64,000 bases of DNA, taken from contig CBIHNF010000001.1 of assembly GCA_966211335.1 (NCBI GenBank), forward strand, positions 186,001-250,000, in the 5' to 3' direction. The DNA comes from JAPWJZ01 sp966211335 (lineage in GTDB: Bacteria; Pseudomonadota; Alphaproteobacteria; Micavibrionales; UBA2020). Shown here one piece after another: positions 50,179-61,508 of the stretch. A program made the position numbers and the translations under genes. The first letter of the stretch is position 1, and every line of letters starts with the position of its first letter. The notes beneath the pieces were generated by a model. It made no database searches. It was not told the origin of the DNA and saw only the letters and a list, made by a program, of their open reading frames with translations.

Positions 50179-50571
50179 TCAGCCCCCTGCCGTTTGACGG
50201 CGGCGGATATAGAGGAAGGCGATGCCGCAGCCCGCCCCCAGCACAATCAGCGGCGCAAACCAGAGCAGCAGCGTCGCAGGGCGCAGCGGCGGACGCATGA
50301 GCACGTAATCGCCGTAGCGGTCATGCAGGAAGGCCATCACCTGTTCGTCGCTGTCGCCGGCCACCAGCCGTTCGCGCACCAGTTTGCGGATATCAGCGGC
50401 GAGCCCTGCGTTGGATTCATCAATATCTTCGCCCTGGCAGACAAGGCAGCGAAGACCGTGACTGATGTCGCGGGCACGCGCTTCCAGCCCCGGGTCTTTC
50501 AGCATTTCATCCGGCTGCACCGCAAGCGCGGGCGTCGAAAGAAGCAGGAAGAGGAGGAAGAAATATTTCAT
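50179..50571 (-). CDS. ccmH: Cytochrome c maturation protein CcmH (thiol subunit)
   Basis: Membrane-anchored periplasmic thiol protein that reduces or holds the apocytochrome CxxCH. Signal peptide (MKYFFLLFLLLSTPALA), LRCLVCQGEDIDESNA with the LRCxxCQ active motif, DIRKLVRERL, FLHDRYGDYVLMRPPL, and a C-terminal membrane helix (TLLLWFAPLIVLGAGCGIAF). Length 130, typical of the short form. ATG overlaps the ccmG stop by four bases. Confidence 0.95.
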   Translation of the reverse strand: MKYFFLLFLLLSTPALAVQPDEMLKDPGLEARARDISHGLRCLVCQGEDIDESNAGLAADIRKLVRERLVAGDSDEQVMAFLHDRYGDYVLMRPPLRPATLLLWFAPLIVLGAGCGIAFLYIRRRQTAGG

Positions 50572-51110
50572 TTCGACAGCTCCTTGAGGAGGGGCTTGAC
50601 GATGGTGTCGATGGTATCTTCGTTCAGCGCGCCGACATATTTGTAGCGGATGATGCCGGCTTTATCGACGACATAAGTTTCCGGCACGCCGTAAACGCCC
50701 CAGTCAATCGCGGAGCGGCCCGCGCCGTCAAAGCCGACGGCGTCAAACGGGTTGCCGTAGCGCTTCAGCCAGGCTTCGGCATCCGGCCGCTTGTCCTTGT
50801 AATCGATGCCGTAGAGCGCGACGCCGGTTTCCTTTTTCAGCTTCACGAGCAACTGCTGTTCCGAATGGCAGCTGATGCACCAGGACGCGAAGACGTTGAC
50901 GATGGAGGGCACGCCGCTCTCGACCAGCGTCGCGGTCGATACACCTTTTCCAAACGGCAGCGCGGGCGCGAGGTCAAACTTCGGCACCGGTTTGCCGATC
51001 ATGGCGGAGGGAATGACGGCGGGGTCCTTCCCTTCCAGCAGCGGCGCGGCGAAAAGCCCGACAAGGCCGAGGAAGGCGAGCAGCGGGATATAGGCGAAGC
51101 GGAATTTCAT
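50568..51110 (-). CDS. ccmG: Thiol:disulfide interchange protein CcmG (DsbE)
   Basis: Periplasmic thioredoxin-like reductant for apocytochrome c. N-terminal membrane anchor (YIPLLAFLGLVGLFAAPLL), GKPVPKFDLAPAL, NVFASWCISCHSEQQLL (active site W-C-I-S-C), YGIDYKDKRPDAEAWL, VYGVPETYVVDKAGIIRYKYVG (cis-Pro loop). The length of 180 is typical. Coupled by overlaps to ccmF and ccmH. Confidence 0.96.
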   Translation of the reverse strand: MKFRFAYIPLLAFLGLVGLFAAPLLEGKDPAVIPSAMIGKPVPKFDLAPALPFGKGVSTATLVESGVPSIVNVFASWCISCHSEQQLLVKLKKETGVALYGIDYKDKRPDAEAWLKRYGNPFDAVGFDGAGRSAIDWGVYGVPETYVVDKAGIIRYKYVGALNEDTIDTIVKPLLKELSK

Positions 51111-53035
51111 GCCTCCACCGCCGCTTTCTTCCGCCCCATGGCGAGAATGCCGCCGAGGCCGATCATGAAGGCACCGAGGAAGGCGAGGATGACGAGCGGA
51201 TGGTAATAAAGCCGCACGACCCAGCGGTTGGGGTTCTTGGCATCATGGTCGCCGAGCACCGCGTAATAGATGCCAAGGCCGGAGGCTTTGAGCGCGACTT
51301 CGCTTGTCTCCCGCTCCTGGCTAGGGTACCAGCGTTTTTCGGGGTTCAGCGTGGTGGGTTCGCTTTCCGCGCCCGTGGCCTGCAGCGTGAAGACGCCGCG
51401 TTCGTAATCGTAATTGGGGCCGATGCCGCCTTGCGTGCCGAGGAAGACAAGGCTGCGGCCCGCAAACATTTGCGAGTCGCCCTTCGCCATCCAGCGGATG
51501 GATTCTTCTTTCCACACGGTTGCGCCGGTGACGCCCATCAGCAAAATCGCAAAGCCGCAATGCGCCACAATCATGCCGTAGTAATTGGCGGGCGCGCTGC
51601 GCAGGGCTTTGATACTACCGGTGCGGCGGTACAAGTCACTCAACGTTGCCAGCAAAATCCAGCCGCCCGCGCCGAACATGACGACGGTGAAGGGCTGGCC
51701 GGGATAGGGCAGCAGCGCGACGCAGATGGCCAAAGCCGCCGCAAGGATAAACGGCAGGCGCAGTTTTTTCAGCACCGCATGGGCGGAAGATTCACGCCAC
51801 GCCAGCGCCGGCGCAATGCCCATGAGAAAGGAAAAGGGAATGAGCAGCGGCGTCATGGTAGCGGTAAAATACGGCGGGCCCACAGAAATGCTGCCAAGGT
51901 TCAGCGCACTTAAAAACAGCGGGTAGAGCGTGCCCATGAATACCGTCGCGGCGAAGGTGAACAAAAAGACGTTGTTCATCAAAATCGCGGTTTCACGGCT
52001 GACGGGTTTGAAGGTATTCCCCATCTGGATATAGGGCGCGCGCAAAGCATAGAGCAGCAGCGCGCCGCCCGTCACCAGCGTCAGCAGCGTCAAAATAAAA
52101 ATCCCCCGCGCGGGATCGACAGCGAAGGCATGGACGGAGGTGAGCACGCCGGAGCGCACAAGGAAGGTGCCGAGCAGCGAGAGGGTGAAAGTGAAGATGC
52201 AAAGGAAGATTGTCCAGATTTTCAAGACACCGCGCTTTTCCAGCGAAGCGACCGAATGCAGCAAAGCCGTGCCCGCAAGCCACGGCATGAGGGATGCGTT
52301 CTCTACCGGATCCCAGAACCAGAAGCCGCCCCAGCCGAGTTCGTAGTAGGCCCAAGTCGCGCCGAGCATAATGCCAAAGGTCAAACACGCCCAGGCCGCG
52401 AGCACCCAGGGGCGCAGAAAGCCGGCCCATTCGGCATCGACCTTTTTTTCCAGCAGCGCGACGATGGCAAAGCAGAAGGCCACCGAAAAACCGACATAAC
52501 CCATGTAGAGCATGGGCGGATGGATGGCGAGCAGCGGGTCCTGCAGGATGGGGTTTAAATCCATGCCTTCGATTGCGGGCGGGCTGAGGCGCGCGAAGGG
52601 GTTGGACGTGGTGAGAATAAACAGCAGGAAGCCGAAGGACAGCAAGCCCTGCACGGAAATCACGCGCGCCTGAAAGGTCAGCGGCAGCGTATCGGATTTG
52701 CGCGCAACGCGGAGGCCCCAGAAGCTGAGGATCCAGACCCAGAGCAGCATGGAGCCTTCATGGTTGCCCCAGGCGCCGCTGATTTTATAAATCCACGGCT
52801 TTAAGGTATGGCTGTTCTGGTAGACGTTGAGCACCGAAAAATCGGACAGCGCATAGGCGTGGATAAGCGCGACGAAGCCGATGGTGATGAGACCGCAGAG
52901 GGAGACGGCGGCTTTGCGCCCCGTCAGCATCCAGGCCGGGCGGTTGGTTTCCGCGCCGATAAACGGCACAACGGTTTGCAGCGCCGCAATCAGCAGCGCA
53001 AAGCAGAGGGCGAAATGACCGAGTTCAATGATCAT
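51107..53035 (-). CDS. ccmF: Heme lyase subunit CcmF
   Basis: Integral membrane protein that attaches heme to apocytochrome c. About 15 membrane helices. The WWD domain GWGGFWFWDPVENASLMPWL, upstream WGNHEGSMLLWVWIL, HPPMLYMGYVGFSVAF and GTFLVRSGVLTSVHAFA are all diagnostic. The C-terminal periplasmic part (residues ~490-600) precedes the last helix. The length of 642 is typical. Confidence 0.97.
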   Translation of the reverse strand: MIIELGHFALCFALLIAALQTVVPFIGAETNRPAWMLTGRKAAVSLCGLITIGFVALIHAYALSDFSVLNVYQNSHTLKPWIYKISGAWGNHEGSMLLWVWILSFWGLRVARKSDTLPLTFQARVISVQGLLSFGFLLFILTTSNPFARLSPPAIEGMDLNPILQDPLLAIHPPMLYMGYVGFSVAFCFAIVALLEKKVDAEWAGFLRPWVLAAWACLTFGIMLGATWAYYELGWGGFWFWDPVENASLMPWLAGTALLHSVASLEKRGVLKIWTIFLCIFTFTLSLLGTFLVRSGVLTSVHAFAVDPARGIFILTLLTLVTGGALLLYALRAPYIQMGNTFKPVSRETAILMNNVFLFTFAATVFMGTLYPLFLSALNLGSISVGPPYFTATMTPLLIPFSFLMGIAPALAWRESSAHAVLKKLRLPFILAAALAICVALLPYPGQPFTVVMFGAGGWILLATLSDLYRRTGSIKALRSAPANYYGMIVAHCGFAILLMGVTGATVWKEESIRWMAKGDSQMFAGRSLVFLGTQGGIGPNYDYERGVFTLQATGAESEPTTLNPEKRWYPSQERETSEVALKASGLGIYYAVLGDHDAKNPNRWVVRLYYHPLVILAFLGAFMIGLGGILAMGRKKAAVEA

Positions 53036-53508
53036 TTCTTGTCCTGCAGTTTCTTCACGCCTTCAAGGTGCGCGGCATCGAGCGATTTTTTGACTTCCGG
53101 CGGCATGTATTTTTCATCGTGCTTGGCGAGCAGTTCCGCCGCGATGAACAAGCGGTTATCGTCCAGTCTGCCGCGGGCGACCACGCCCTGCCCTTCGCGG
53201 AACAAATCCGGCAGGATGCCTTTGTATTCGACCTTCAATTCGCCAATCGTATCCGTCACGGTGAAGCGGGAGAGGAGGTCTTTATCAACGCGGGAAAGCG
53301 TCCCCTTTTCGACAAGGCCGCCGATGCGGAAGGTTTTATCGGGCGTGACGCGGGGGTCATTCGCATCCCGCATCTGGTTCACCTGGTTCGGCGTATAGAA
53401 GTAGGAAATATTGTCGCGCAGCGCATAGAGCGACAGCGCCGCCGCGCCGCCAAGGCAGGCGAGGACGATAAGGATAAAATACAGCCGTTGCTGCTTACGC
53501 GTCGCCAT
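53032..53508 (-). CDS. ccmE: Periplasmic heme chaperone CcmE
   Basis: Binds heme covalently and hands it to CcmF. One N-terminal membrane helix (YFILIVLACLGGAAALSLYAL), an OB-fold domain (FRIGGLVEKGTL, VTDTIGELKVEYKGILPDLFREGQGVVARG), and LLAKHDEKYMPPEV containing the heme-binding His (HDEKY). The length of 158 is typical. The start overlaps ccmD by 14 bases. Confidence 0.97.
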   Translation of the reverse strand: MATRKQQRLYFILIVLACLGGAAALSLYALRDNISYFYTPNQVNQMRDANDPRVTPDKTFRIGGLVEKGTLSRVDKDLLSRFTVTDTIGELKVEYKGILPDLFREGQGVVARGRLDDNRLFIAAELLAKHDEKYMPPEVKKSLDAAHLEGVKKLQDKK

Positions 53509-53611
53509 CGGCCTTCACCTTTCTCCATGCCAGCACGCTCTGGATAATCAGCGCCAGCAGGATAAGGGCGGCGAAGCCGTAAGCGCCTGCGATGTAATCT
53601 GCGTATGTCAT
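53495..53611 (-). CDS. ccmD: Cytochrome c maturation protein CcmD (38 aa)
   Basis: Small membrane protein that helps release CcmE from the CcmABC complex. MTYADYIAGAYGFAALILL, then more of the single hydrophobic helix and a basic end (AWRKVKADGDA). Length, single helix, the 'YI..AYG' start and position between ccmC and ccmE are all typical. The ATG overlaps the ccmC stop by four bases. It is short enough to be missed by automated callers. Confidence 0.93.
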   Translation of the reverse strand: MTYADYIAGAYGFAALILLALIIQSVLAWRKVKADGDA

Positions 53612-54336
53612 GCCGCACCCAAGGCGCGCACGCGGATACGGCGGCGGGCAATTTCGGTTTTCAGGCGCAGGCAGGCAAGCGCGATGAAGAGGAACTGGAA
53701 GCCAAAGGCCATCAGCGCCAGCGGCGGCAGCATGGATTTATCAAGGCTGGAATTCATGGAGATGATGCCGGCCGGCTGGTGCAGCGTGTTCCACCAGTCG
53801 ACGGAGAATTTGATGATGGGAATATTGACCGCGCCAATCAGCAGCAGCCCCGCGCCGGCATTCAGGCCTTTTTGTTCGTCGTCAAACGCGTCCACCAGCG
53901 CCATGTAGCCGATGTAGAGGAAGAAGAGGACGAGGACGGAGGTGAGCCGCGCATCCCACACCCACCAGGTGCCCCACATGGGCTTGCCCCAGAGGGAGCC
54001 CGTGACAAGACAGATGAAAGTGAAGCAGGCGCCGACCGGCGCGACCGCGCGGGCATACAGCTCCGCCAGCACATGTTTCCAGACAAGGCCGACAAAGGCG
54101 GCAACAGCCATGGAGGTGTAAATGAACAGCGCCATCCATGCCGCTGGCACATGCAGGTACATGATGCGCACGGTGTCGCCCTGCTGGTAGTCGGGCGGCG
54201 AGTCGAGCAGCGCGTAGTAGAGCCCGCCCGCGATGCAGCAAGCCGCAATCACCGCCGACAGCGGCAGCAGCCATTTCGCCACGCTGAGAAAGCGTTTCGG
54301 ATTGGCAAGCCTTCCCATGAGCGGGTTTGTGTTCAA
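53608..54336 (-). CDS. ccmC: Heme exporter subunit CcmC
   Basis: Membrane protein that loads heme onto CcmE. Six membrane helices. WWD motif WGTWWVWDARLTS; YLHVPAAWMALFIY; KFSVDWWNTLHQPA with a conserved His. The frame stays open far upstream into ccmB. The chosen start is the TTG at 54336, overlapping the ccmB stop (TTGA) and preceded by GAGG; ATG 54318 (MGRLANPKRF) is the alternative, giving 236 residues. Both are compatible with the family length. Confidence 0.95.
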   Translation of the reverse strand: MNTNPLMGRLANPKRFLSVAKWLLPLSAVIAACCIAGGLYYALLDSPPDYQQGDTVRIMYLHVPAAWMALFIYTSMAVAAFVGLVWKHVLAELYARAVAPVGACFTFICLVTGSLWGKPMWGTWWVWDARLTSVLVLFFLYIGYMALVDAFDDEQKGLNAGAGLLLIGAVNIPIIKFSVDWWNTLHQPAGIISMNSSLDKSMLPPLALMAFGFQFLFIALACLRLKTEIARRRIRVRALGAA

Positions 54337-54992
54337 GTCGACCTCAGGTGCATATTGAAAAAACCGGCGGCCACCGCGGGCGCGACCGGCAGCGCCGCAA
54401 TCACCAGCGCCAGTTGCAGCAAAACATAGGCTTGCGCCGGTAAATCCGCAAGGGCGGCTTCCGTCGCCATGACGCCCAGAATCAGCATCGGAATGAACAG
54501 CGGTAGCACCAGCACCGCCAGCAAAAGGCCGGAGCGGCGGCTGCCCATAGTGAGCGCCGCGCCGACGCCGCCCAGCAAGCTCATATATAAGGTGCCAAGC
54601 CCGAGCGACAAGGCGATGAGCCCCGTCTTTTCCGGCGGCAAACCCAGCATGATAGCGGCAGGGACGGAGGCGAGCATGAGCACAAAGCCCGAGAGCAGCC
54701 AGTGCGAGAGCATTTTTGCAAAGCCCAGCTGCCATGCCGGCACTTCCGACATCAGCAGTAGATCAAGCGTGCCGTCTTCATAATCCCGCAGGTGCGTATT
54801 TTCCAGCGCCAGCAGCCCCGCCAGCACCGCGCCCACCCATAAAATGCCGGGCGCGGCTTGCTGCAGCAGCGTGCCGCCGTTCATGGCGAAGGGGAACAGG
54901 CTGACGGTGACGATAAAGAAAAACAGCGTCGCCACCGCATCCGACCCGCGGGCGGCGAAAATTTTAAGGTCGCGCAGAATAATTGCTTTCAT
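54333..54992 (-). CDS. ccmB: Heme exporter subunit CcmB
   Basis: Membrane permease of the CcmAB transporter. Six membrane helices. Conserved features: an RDLKI start, the FPFAMNGG loop, ILWVGAVLAGLLALE and DYEDGTLDLLLMSEVP. The length of 219 is typical. The ATG overlaps the ccmA stop by four bases. Confidence 0.96.
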   Translation of the reverse strand: MKAIILRDLKIFAARGSDAVATLFFFIVTVSLFPFAMNGGTLLQQAAPGILWVGAVLAGLLALENTHLRDYEDGTLDLLLMSEVPAWQLGFAKMLSHWLLSGFVLMLASVPAAIMLGLPPEKTGLIALSLGLGTLYMSLLGGVGAALTMGSRRSGLLLAVLVLPLFIPMLILGVMATEAALADLPAQAYVLLQLALVIAALPVAPAVAAGFFNMHLRST

Positions 54993-55630
54993 GCGGCTTT
55001 CCCCGGTTCCAGCCGATAGAGCGCGCCGTGCTTGGGCGGGTCAATCGGGTAGTGGCTGGCGATCACCGCCATGCCGCCCGCTTCAATATGTTTGTCGAGC
55101 GCGGCACGGAACAGCGCGGTTGCCTCCGCATCCAATCCATTGAACGGCTCATCCAGCAGCCAGAGGATGGAGGGCTTCAGCAGCAGGCGCGCAAGGCTCA
55201 ACCGACGGCGTTGCCCAGTGGACAGGAATTTGACTGCGCGATCCTTGATTTTTGTCATATTGAGCGCATCAAGCGCGGCCGCGACATCAGCCTCCCGCCC
55301 GGCAATCGCCGCCCAGAAGGCCAAATTCTCGGCGCAGCTTTCCAGAACTTTTAGGGCGCGGTCGTCAGAGGGCAGATAGGAAAAACGCGCATTATGGACG
55401 CGCGCGCCATTTTCCAAAAAATCTTTTCCGTCCCAGAAAATTGACCCCGCCGCCACCGGCAGCGCCCCCGCCATGATACGTAAAAGGCTGGTCTTGCCAG
55501 AGCCGTTGGCGCCCGCCAGATGCAGCACATCGCCCCCGCCGACGCCGGTCGACAAGTTTTGGAAAAGCATGCGCCCGCCACGTGCGCAGGCAATGTTTTC
55601 TAAGGAAAAAAGGCGTTTTGAAGCAGTCAC
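54989..55630 (-). CDS. ccmA: Heme exporter ATPase CcmA
   Basis: ABC ATPase that powers release of holo-CcmE. The frame is open for 3 kb upstream, antisense to aconitase, so the start must be chosen by homology: GTG 55630 (MTASKRLFSLENIACARGG) gives 213 residues, the family norm. Walker A GANGSGKTSLLRI, signature LSTGQRRRLSLARLL (family form STGQ), Walker B LWLLDEPFNGLD and switch His in IASHYP. First gene of the ccm operon, divergent from acnA with a 90-base gap. Confidence 0.95.
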   Translation of the reverse strand: MTASKRLFSLENIACARGGRMLFQNLSTGVGGGDVLHLAGANGSGKTSLLRIMAGALPVAAGSIFWDGKDFLENGARVHNARFSYLPSDDRALKVLESCAENLAFWAAIAGREADVAAALDALNMTKIKDRAVKFLSTGQRRRLSLARLLLKPSILWLLDEPFNGLDAEATALFRAALDKHIEAGGMAVIASHYPIDPPKHGALYRLEPGKAA

Positions 55631-55720
55631 ATCTTGGCCTATGATTGTCACCGGAATATAGCCGAAGCGGGCGCGCGTTACAAACAAAGCCCGACATAAT
55701 AATAACCAGGAGATACCGCC

Positions 55721-58417
<2,697 letters not shown>

Positions 58418-58459
58418 CGATAACTTAAGAAGCACTTCACTCCAAGGGAAGTTAAATAC

Positions 58460-59191
58460 ATGCGTTACGCGGCGCTTTGCGCTCTGGCCTTTACGGGACT
58501 GACCCTGTCGACACAAGGGCTCGCGCAAATGCCCGCTGCTGCGCCCGCGACTGCGCCCGCTGCTGCGCCAGCAACCGCCGCGCCGGCCCCCGTGCAGGCG
58601 GCAGCCCCCGCGATGCCGGCGCAAAACGCGCCGCCGTCATCGCCGACGGCAACGCCCATGGCGGCAGAGCCGACGCCGAGCTGGATGAACTACGAGAACC
58701 CCTATATCGGCGAGCAGAACGACATTGTAAACCCCAACCGCACGCCGGATGAAATTGTCATGTGGGCGGCGCAGCAGGCGACCAATGCGCTGACGCTGAC
58801 GCCGAAAGACTTCAACGAGAAGCTGACGAAAATCAAAAGCAGCTTCACGCCGCAGGGCTGGAACGAATTTGCGACCTACGCCCGCGCCGCCGATTTGCCG
58901 AGCCGCGTGCAGACGCGCGATTATTCCGTCACCACGGTCGCCAAGGGCGACGGCCTGGTGATTGACAGCGGACCTGTGGCCGGGTCTTTCCACTGGCTGG
59001 TGAAGCTGCCGCTGATGATCACCTTCCTGCACCCCGACAAAATGGGCGACCTGCAACCGGTGGAAGGCGGCGATTACGATTTGATGCTGCAGATCGGCCG
59101 CGTGGCGCAGGGCACCGGCGGGCCCGATGATATGGCGATTGAAGGCTGGCGCATCACCCCGAGCGGCCCGCAAGCAGATGCGCCGCAGTAA
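58460..59191 (+). CDS. Secreted protein with a DotI/IcmL-like domain (243 aa)
   Basis: Signal peptide (MRYAALCALAFTGLTLSTQGLAQ), a Pro/Ala-rich linker of about 55 residues (MPAAAPATAPAAAP...), then a domain of about 160 residues: ALTLTPKDFNEKLTKIKSSF, FTPQGWNEFATYARAADL, VIDSGPVAGSFHWLVKLPLM and AIEGWRI. This order (aromatic FTPxGWxxF, the W-V-K-x-P strand, the closing W) resembles the DotI/IcmL family of type IVB secretion systems, which carry it on a membrane-anchored subunit. No other secretion gene is present here, so it is probably a stand-alone envelope protein. Assignment is inference. Confidence 0.7.
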   Translation: MRYAALCALAFTGLTLSTQGLAQMPAAAPATAPAAAPATAAPAPVQAAAPAMPAQNAPPSSPTATPMAAEPTPSWMNYENPYIGEQNDIVNPNRTPDEIVMWAAQQATNALTLTPKDFNEKLTKIKSSFTPQGWNEFATYARAADLPSRVQTRDYSVTTVAKGDGLVIDSGPVAGSFHWLVKLPLMITFLHPDKMGDLQPVEGGDYDLMLQIGRVAQGTGGPDDMAIEGWRITPSGPQADAPQ

Positions 59192-59197
59192 TACGTT

Positions 59198-59392
59198 TTA
59201 GCTTTCTTTCTTTTTAAACAGCGCATCGGCGGCGCCCATGTGCTTTTCCTTGCGCGTGATTTCCGTTTCGACGCGGGTGATTTCGGCCTTCATATCGGCG
59301 ATGTAGTTTTTGAGGTCACCGACAGACATATTGTCGAGCGGCCGTAATTTCAGGCGCTTGGTTTTGGGGTCGATATCGTCATCGAAACTCAT
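59198..59392 (-). CDS. DUF1192 family protein (64 aa)
   Basis: Small acidic-then-coiled protein: an acidic start (MSFDDDIDPKTKR), LRPLDNMSVGDLKNYIADMKAEI, then a coiled-coil tail (ETEITRKEKHMGAADALF). The 'L..(L/M)SV.(E/D)L...I..(L/M)..EI.R' pattern is the DUF1192 signature, a family typical of alphaproteobacteria with no known function. Convergent with the preceding gene (seven-base gap) and divergent from the oxidoreductase gene. Confidence 0.82.
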   Translation of the reverse strand: MSFDDDIDPKTKRLKLRPLDNMSVGDLKNYIADMKAEITRVETEITRKEKHMGAADALFKKKES

Positions 59393-59451
59393 TTATACTG
59401 CTCCTTGTATTCCTGTCCTGAAGTCTACGAAGCCGCAGAAAAGATTGCACC

Positions 59452-60453
59452 ATGAAAAAATCCGCCACCGAACAGCTACCGAAATCCATGCGCTGCATCG
59501 AGATTGTTGACAAAACACTCGTGCCCGCCACAAGACCGGTGCCGAAACCGAAGGCCGGCGAGGTGCTGGTGAAGGTGGCGGCGGCCGGCGTCAACCGGCC
59601 GGATGTGCTGCAGCGCAAGGGCGGCTACCCCGCGCCCAAGGGCATCACCGATATTCCGGGCCTTGAAATTTCCGGCACCATTGTGGCGCTGGGCAAAGGC
59701 GTGACGGCGTTTAAAACCGGCGCCAAAATCTGCGCGCTTGTTGCGGGCGGCGGCTATGCGGAATATTGCGTCGTGCCGGCGCCGCAATGCCTACCCGTAC
59801 CGAAGGGCGTTGATATGGTGACGGCCGCCGGAATCCCTGAAAATTATTTTACCGTCTGGACCAACCTGTTCGACCGCGGCCAGTTGAAGAAGGGCGAAAG
59901 CATTCTTATCCACGGCGGCACCTCCGGCATCGGCACCACGGCGATACAGGTGGCGAAGGCCTTTGGCGCGAAAGTTTTTGCAACGGCAGGATCGGCGGAG
60001 AAATGCCGCGCTGCCGAAAAGCTGGGCGCCGCGCGCGCCTTTGATTACACGCAGCAGGATTTTGCGGCGGAGGTTATGGCGGCGACGAAGGACGCCGGCG
60101 TTGATGTCATTCTCGATATGGTGGGCGGCGATTATATTCCGCGCAACCTGAGCTGTCTCGGGCTTGGCGGTCGCCATGTCAGCATCGCGACGCAGAAAGG
60201 CAAGCTAGCGGAAATTGACCTGCTGCAGATCATGCAGAAGCGCCTGATCATGACCGGCTCCACCCTGCGCCCGCGCAGCATTGCCGACAAAGGCGCGATT
60301 GCGGCGGCCTTAAAGAAAAACATCTGGCCGAAATTCGCTGCGAAGAAACTCAAAGTCGTCCTCTCCCGCGTCTTCCTGCTGGAAGCGGCGCAGGCGGCGC
60401 ATGAACTGCTGGAATCCGGTGATAATATCGGCAAAATTATTTTGAAAGCTTAG
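59452..60453 (+). CDS. NAD(P)H:quinone oxidoreductase, zinc-free MDR family
   Basis: Quinone reductase or zeta-crystallin-like (PIG3 type) enzyme. GROES-like domain (PKAGEVLVKVAAAGVNRPDVLQ, PGLEISGTIVALGKGV), GGYAEYCVVP, ENYFTVWTNLFDRG, the NADPH-binding loop LIHGGTSGIGTTAIQVAKAFG and VILDMVGGDYIPRNL, then LTGSTLRPR-like MTGSTLRPRS. No catalytic zinc Cys/His. The length of 333 is typical. The exact substrate is not evident. Confidence 0.92.
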   Translation: MKKSATEQLPKSMRCIEIVDKTLVPATRPVPKPKAGEVLVKVAAAGVNRPDVLQRKGGYPAPKGITDIPGLEISGTIVALGKGVTAFKTGAKICALVAGGGYAEYCVVPAPQCLPVPKGVDMVTAAGIPENYFTVWTNLFDRGQLKKGESILIHGGTSGIGTTAIQVAKAFGAKVFATAGSAEKCRAAEKLGAARAFDYTQQDFAAEVMAATKDAGVDVILDMVGGDYIPRNLSCLGLGGRHVSIATQKGKLAEIDLLQIMQKRLIMTGSTLRPRSIADKGAIAAALKKNIWPKFAAKKLKVVLSRVFLLEAAQAAHELLESGDNIGKIILKA

Positions 60454-60548
60454 GCGTTGGCACAATAGACTTGCTGAAAGAAAAGTCCTAACGCTCGTGC
60501 GAATATGTCGAAATTCTTCTACCTCTAACAACCTCGGGCAAAAGTTAA

Positions 60549-61316
60549 ATGAGCATATCTTCGCGAGCCAAAGTTTTAATTCTTCTGCTGATTTGTTTTA
60601 TTAGTTTTAGTTCTCAAGCGGCATCGCTGTGGGATGCTGTGGCCAATGTAAAGCACTGGAACTATCGAATGACCATTCGCGTGCAAACGCCCGAGGGTTT
60701 AATTACAGGCTCGACCGTTAGAGAAATAACTACCCATAGCGAACCAAAATTATTCTCGGAGCAGGGTGGAGGATATGCCACGCTGACTAAAGGGGAAGCG
60801 GTGGTTGTCGATTTAGGCAAAAGAGGCGTTTTTTATGCGCTGATGCACAGCGTAAAAATTCCTGAAGATTATGCCTACGAAATTATATTTGACGCGTTCC
60901 CATTTGATGGCCCTCTAACAGAACGTGGTCAGGAGTATTACGCGAACTTGCAGGGCAAAACAGTCCTCACAGAGGATCTTTACCCTGCTTTTGTATACTT
61001 CAAAAATACCAAAGATCCGCGATCACTCACCCTACTGAGAGACGTAGAGTTGCGTTCATATGTTACAGCCGGCGGCGTGAGCCATGATAATGAACCCTTC
61101 GTGAAGGCTGATCACTTCGAGGAAGCTTTTGGCAAGGGCGTACGGATCTCCGAAATTACCGTAGAAATGACCCAAGCGCCCTGCTCGCAGATCATTGAAG
61201 GTTATTTGCATTCGCTATTAGACGACCAGCGCTACATCGATTGGATAAAAAAAATGCCATATGGGGATCCATTGAAGCTGCAGCGCCGTTATTTTAAAGT
61301 CGGGAAACAAGTCTGA
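60549..61316 (+). CDS. Exported hypothetical protein, AT-rich (255 aa)
   Basis: Signal peptide (RAKVLILLLICFISFSSQAAS), then a domain starting WNYRMTIRVQTPEGLITGSTVREI, with GGGYATLTKGEAVVVDLGKRG and FYALMHSV. I recall a widespread family of exported proteins with the same 'YRlTv...TPeG...GSsVrev...GEAV.VDLG' layout, but none with known function. The codon composition is visibly more AT-rich than in neighbouring genes, suggesting acquisition or weak selection. Weak ribosome site. Stands alone after the oxidoreductase gene (95-base gap). Confidence 0.78.
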   Translation: MSISSRAKVLILLLICFISFSSQAASLWDAVANVKHWNYRMTIRVQTPEGLITGSTVREITTHSEPKLFSEQGGGYATLTKGEAVVVDLGKRGVFYALMHSVKIPEDYAYEIIFDAFPFDGPLTERGQEYYANLQGKTVLTEDLYPAFVYFKNTKDPRSLTLLRDVELRSYVTAGGVSHDNEPFVKADHFEEAFGKGVRISEITVEMTQAPCSQIIEGYLHSLLDDQRYIDWIKKMPYGDPLKLQRRYFKVGKQV

Positions 61317-61363
61317 TCACCTGACCAGAAATCGAATAATATCATCTGATTACGCGGCGTTTG

Positions 61364-61393
61364 TTGACATAAATACTGCGCTCGGGTTAGTGT
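61364..61393 (+). promoter_or_regulatory. Predicted promoter of the 48-residue ORF and sixth paralogue
   Basis: TTGACA (61364-61369), then TAGTGT (61388-61393) after 18 bases. It is followed by a leader of about 115 bases with a nested stem (CTGATG 61447-61452 with CATCAG 61486-61491; TGCTG 61461-61465 with CAGCA 61469-61473). Confidence 0.5.
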
Positions 61394-61508
61394 CACTCCT
61401 ACGCAAGCGCCTCCCTGCATCAGAGCTATTTCCGCTCGTTTCCTGCCTGATGGTCACGCCTGCTGAAACAGCAAGACAACTGGTTCATCAGACTTCGGGA
61501 AGGCATTC

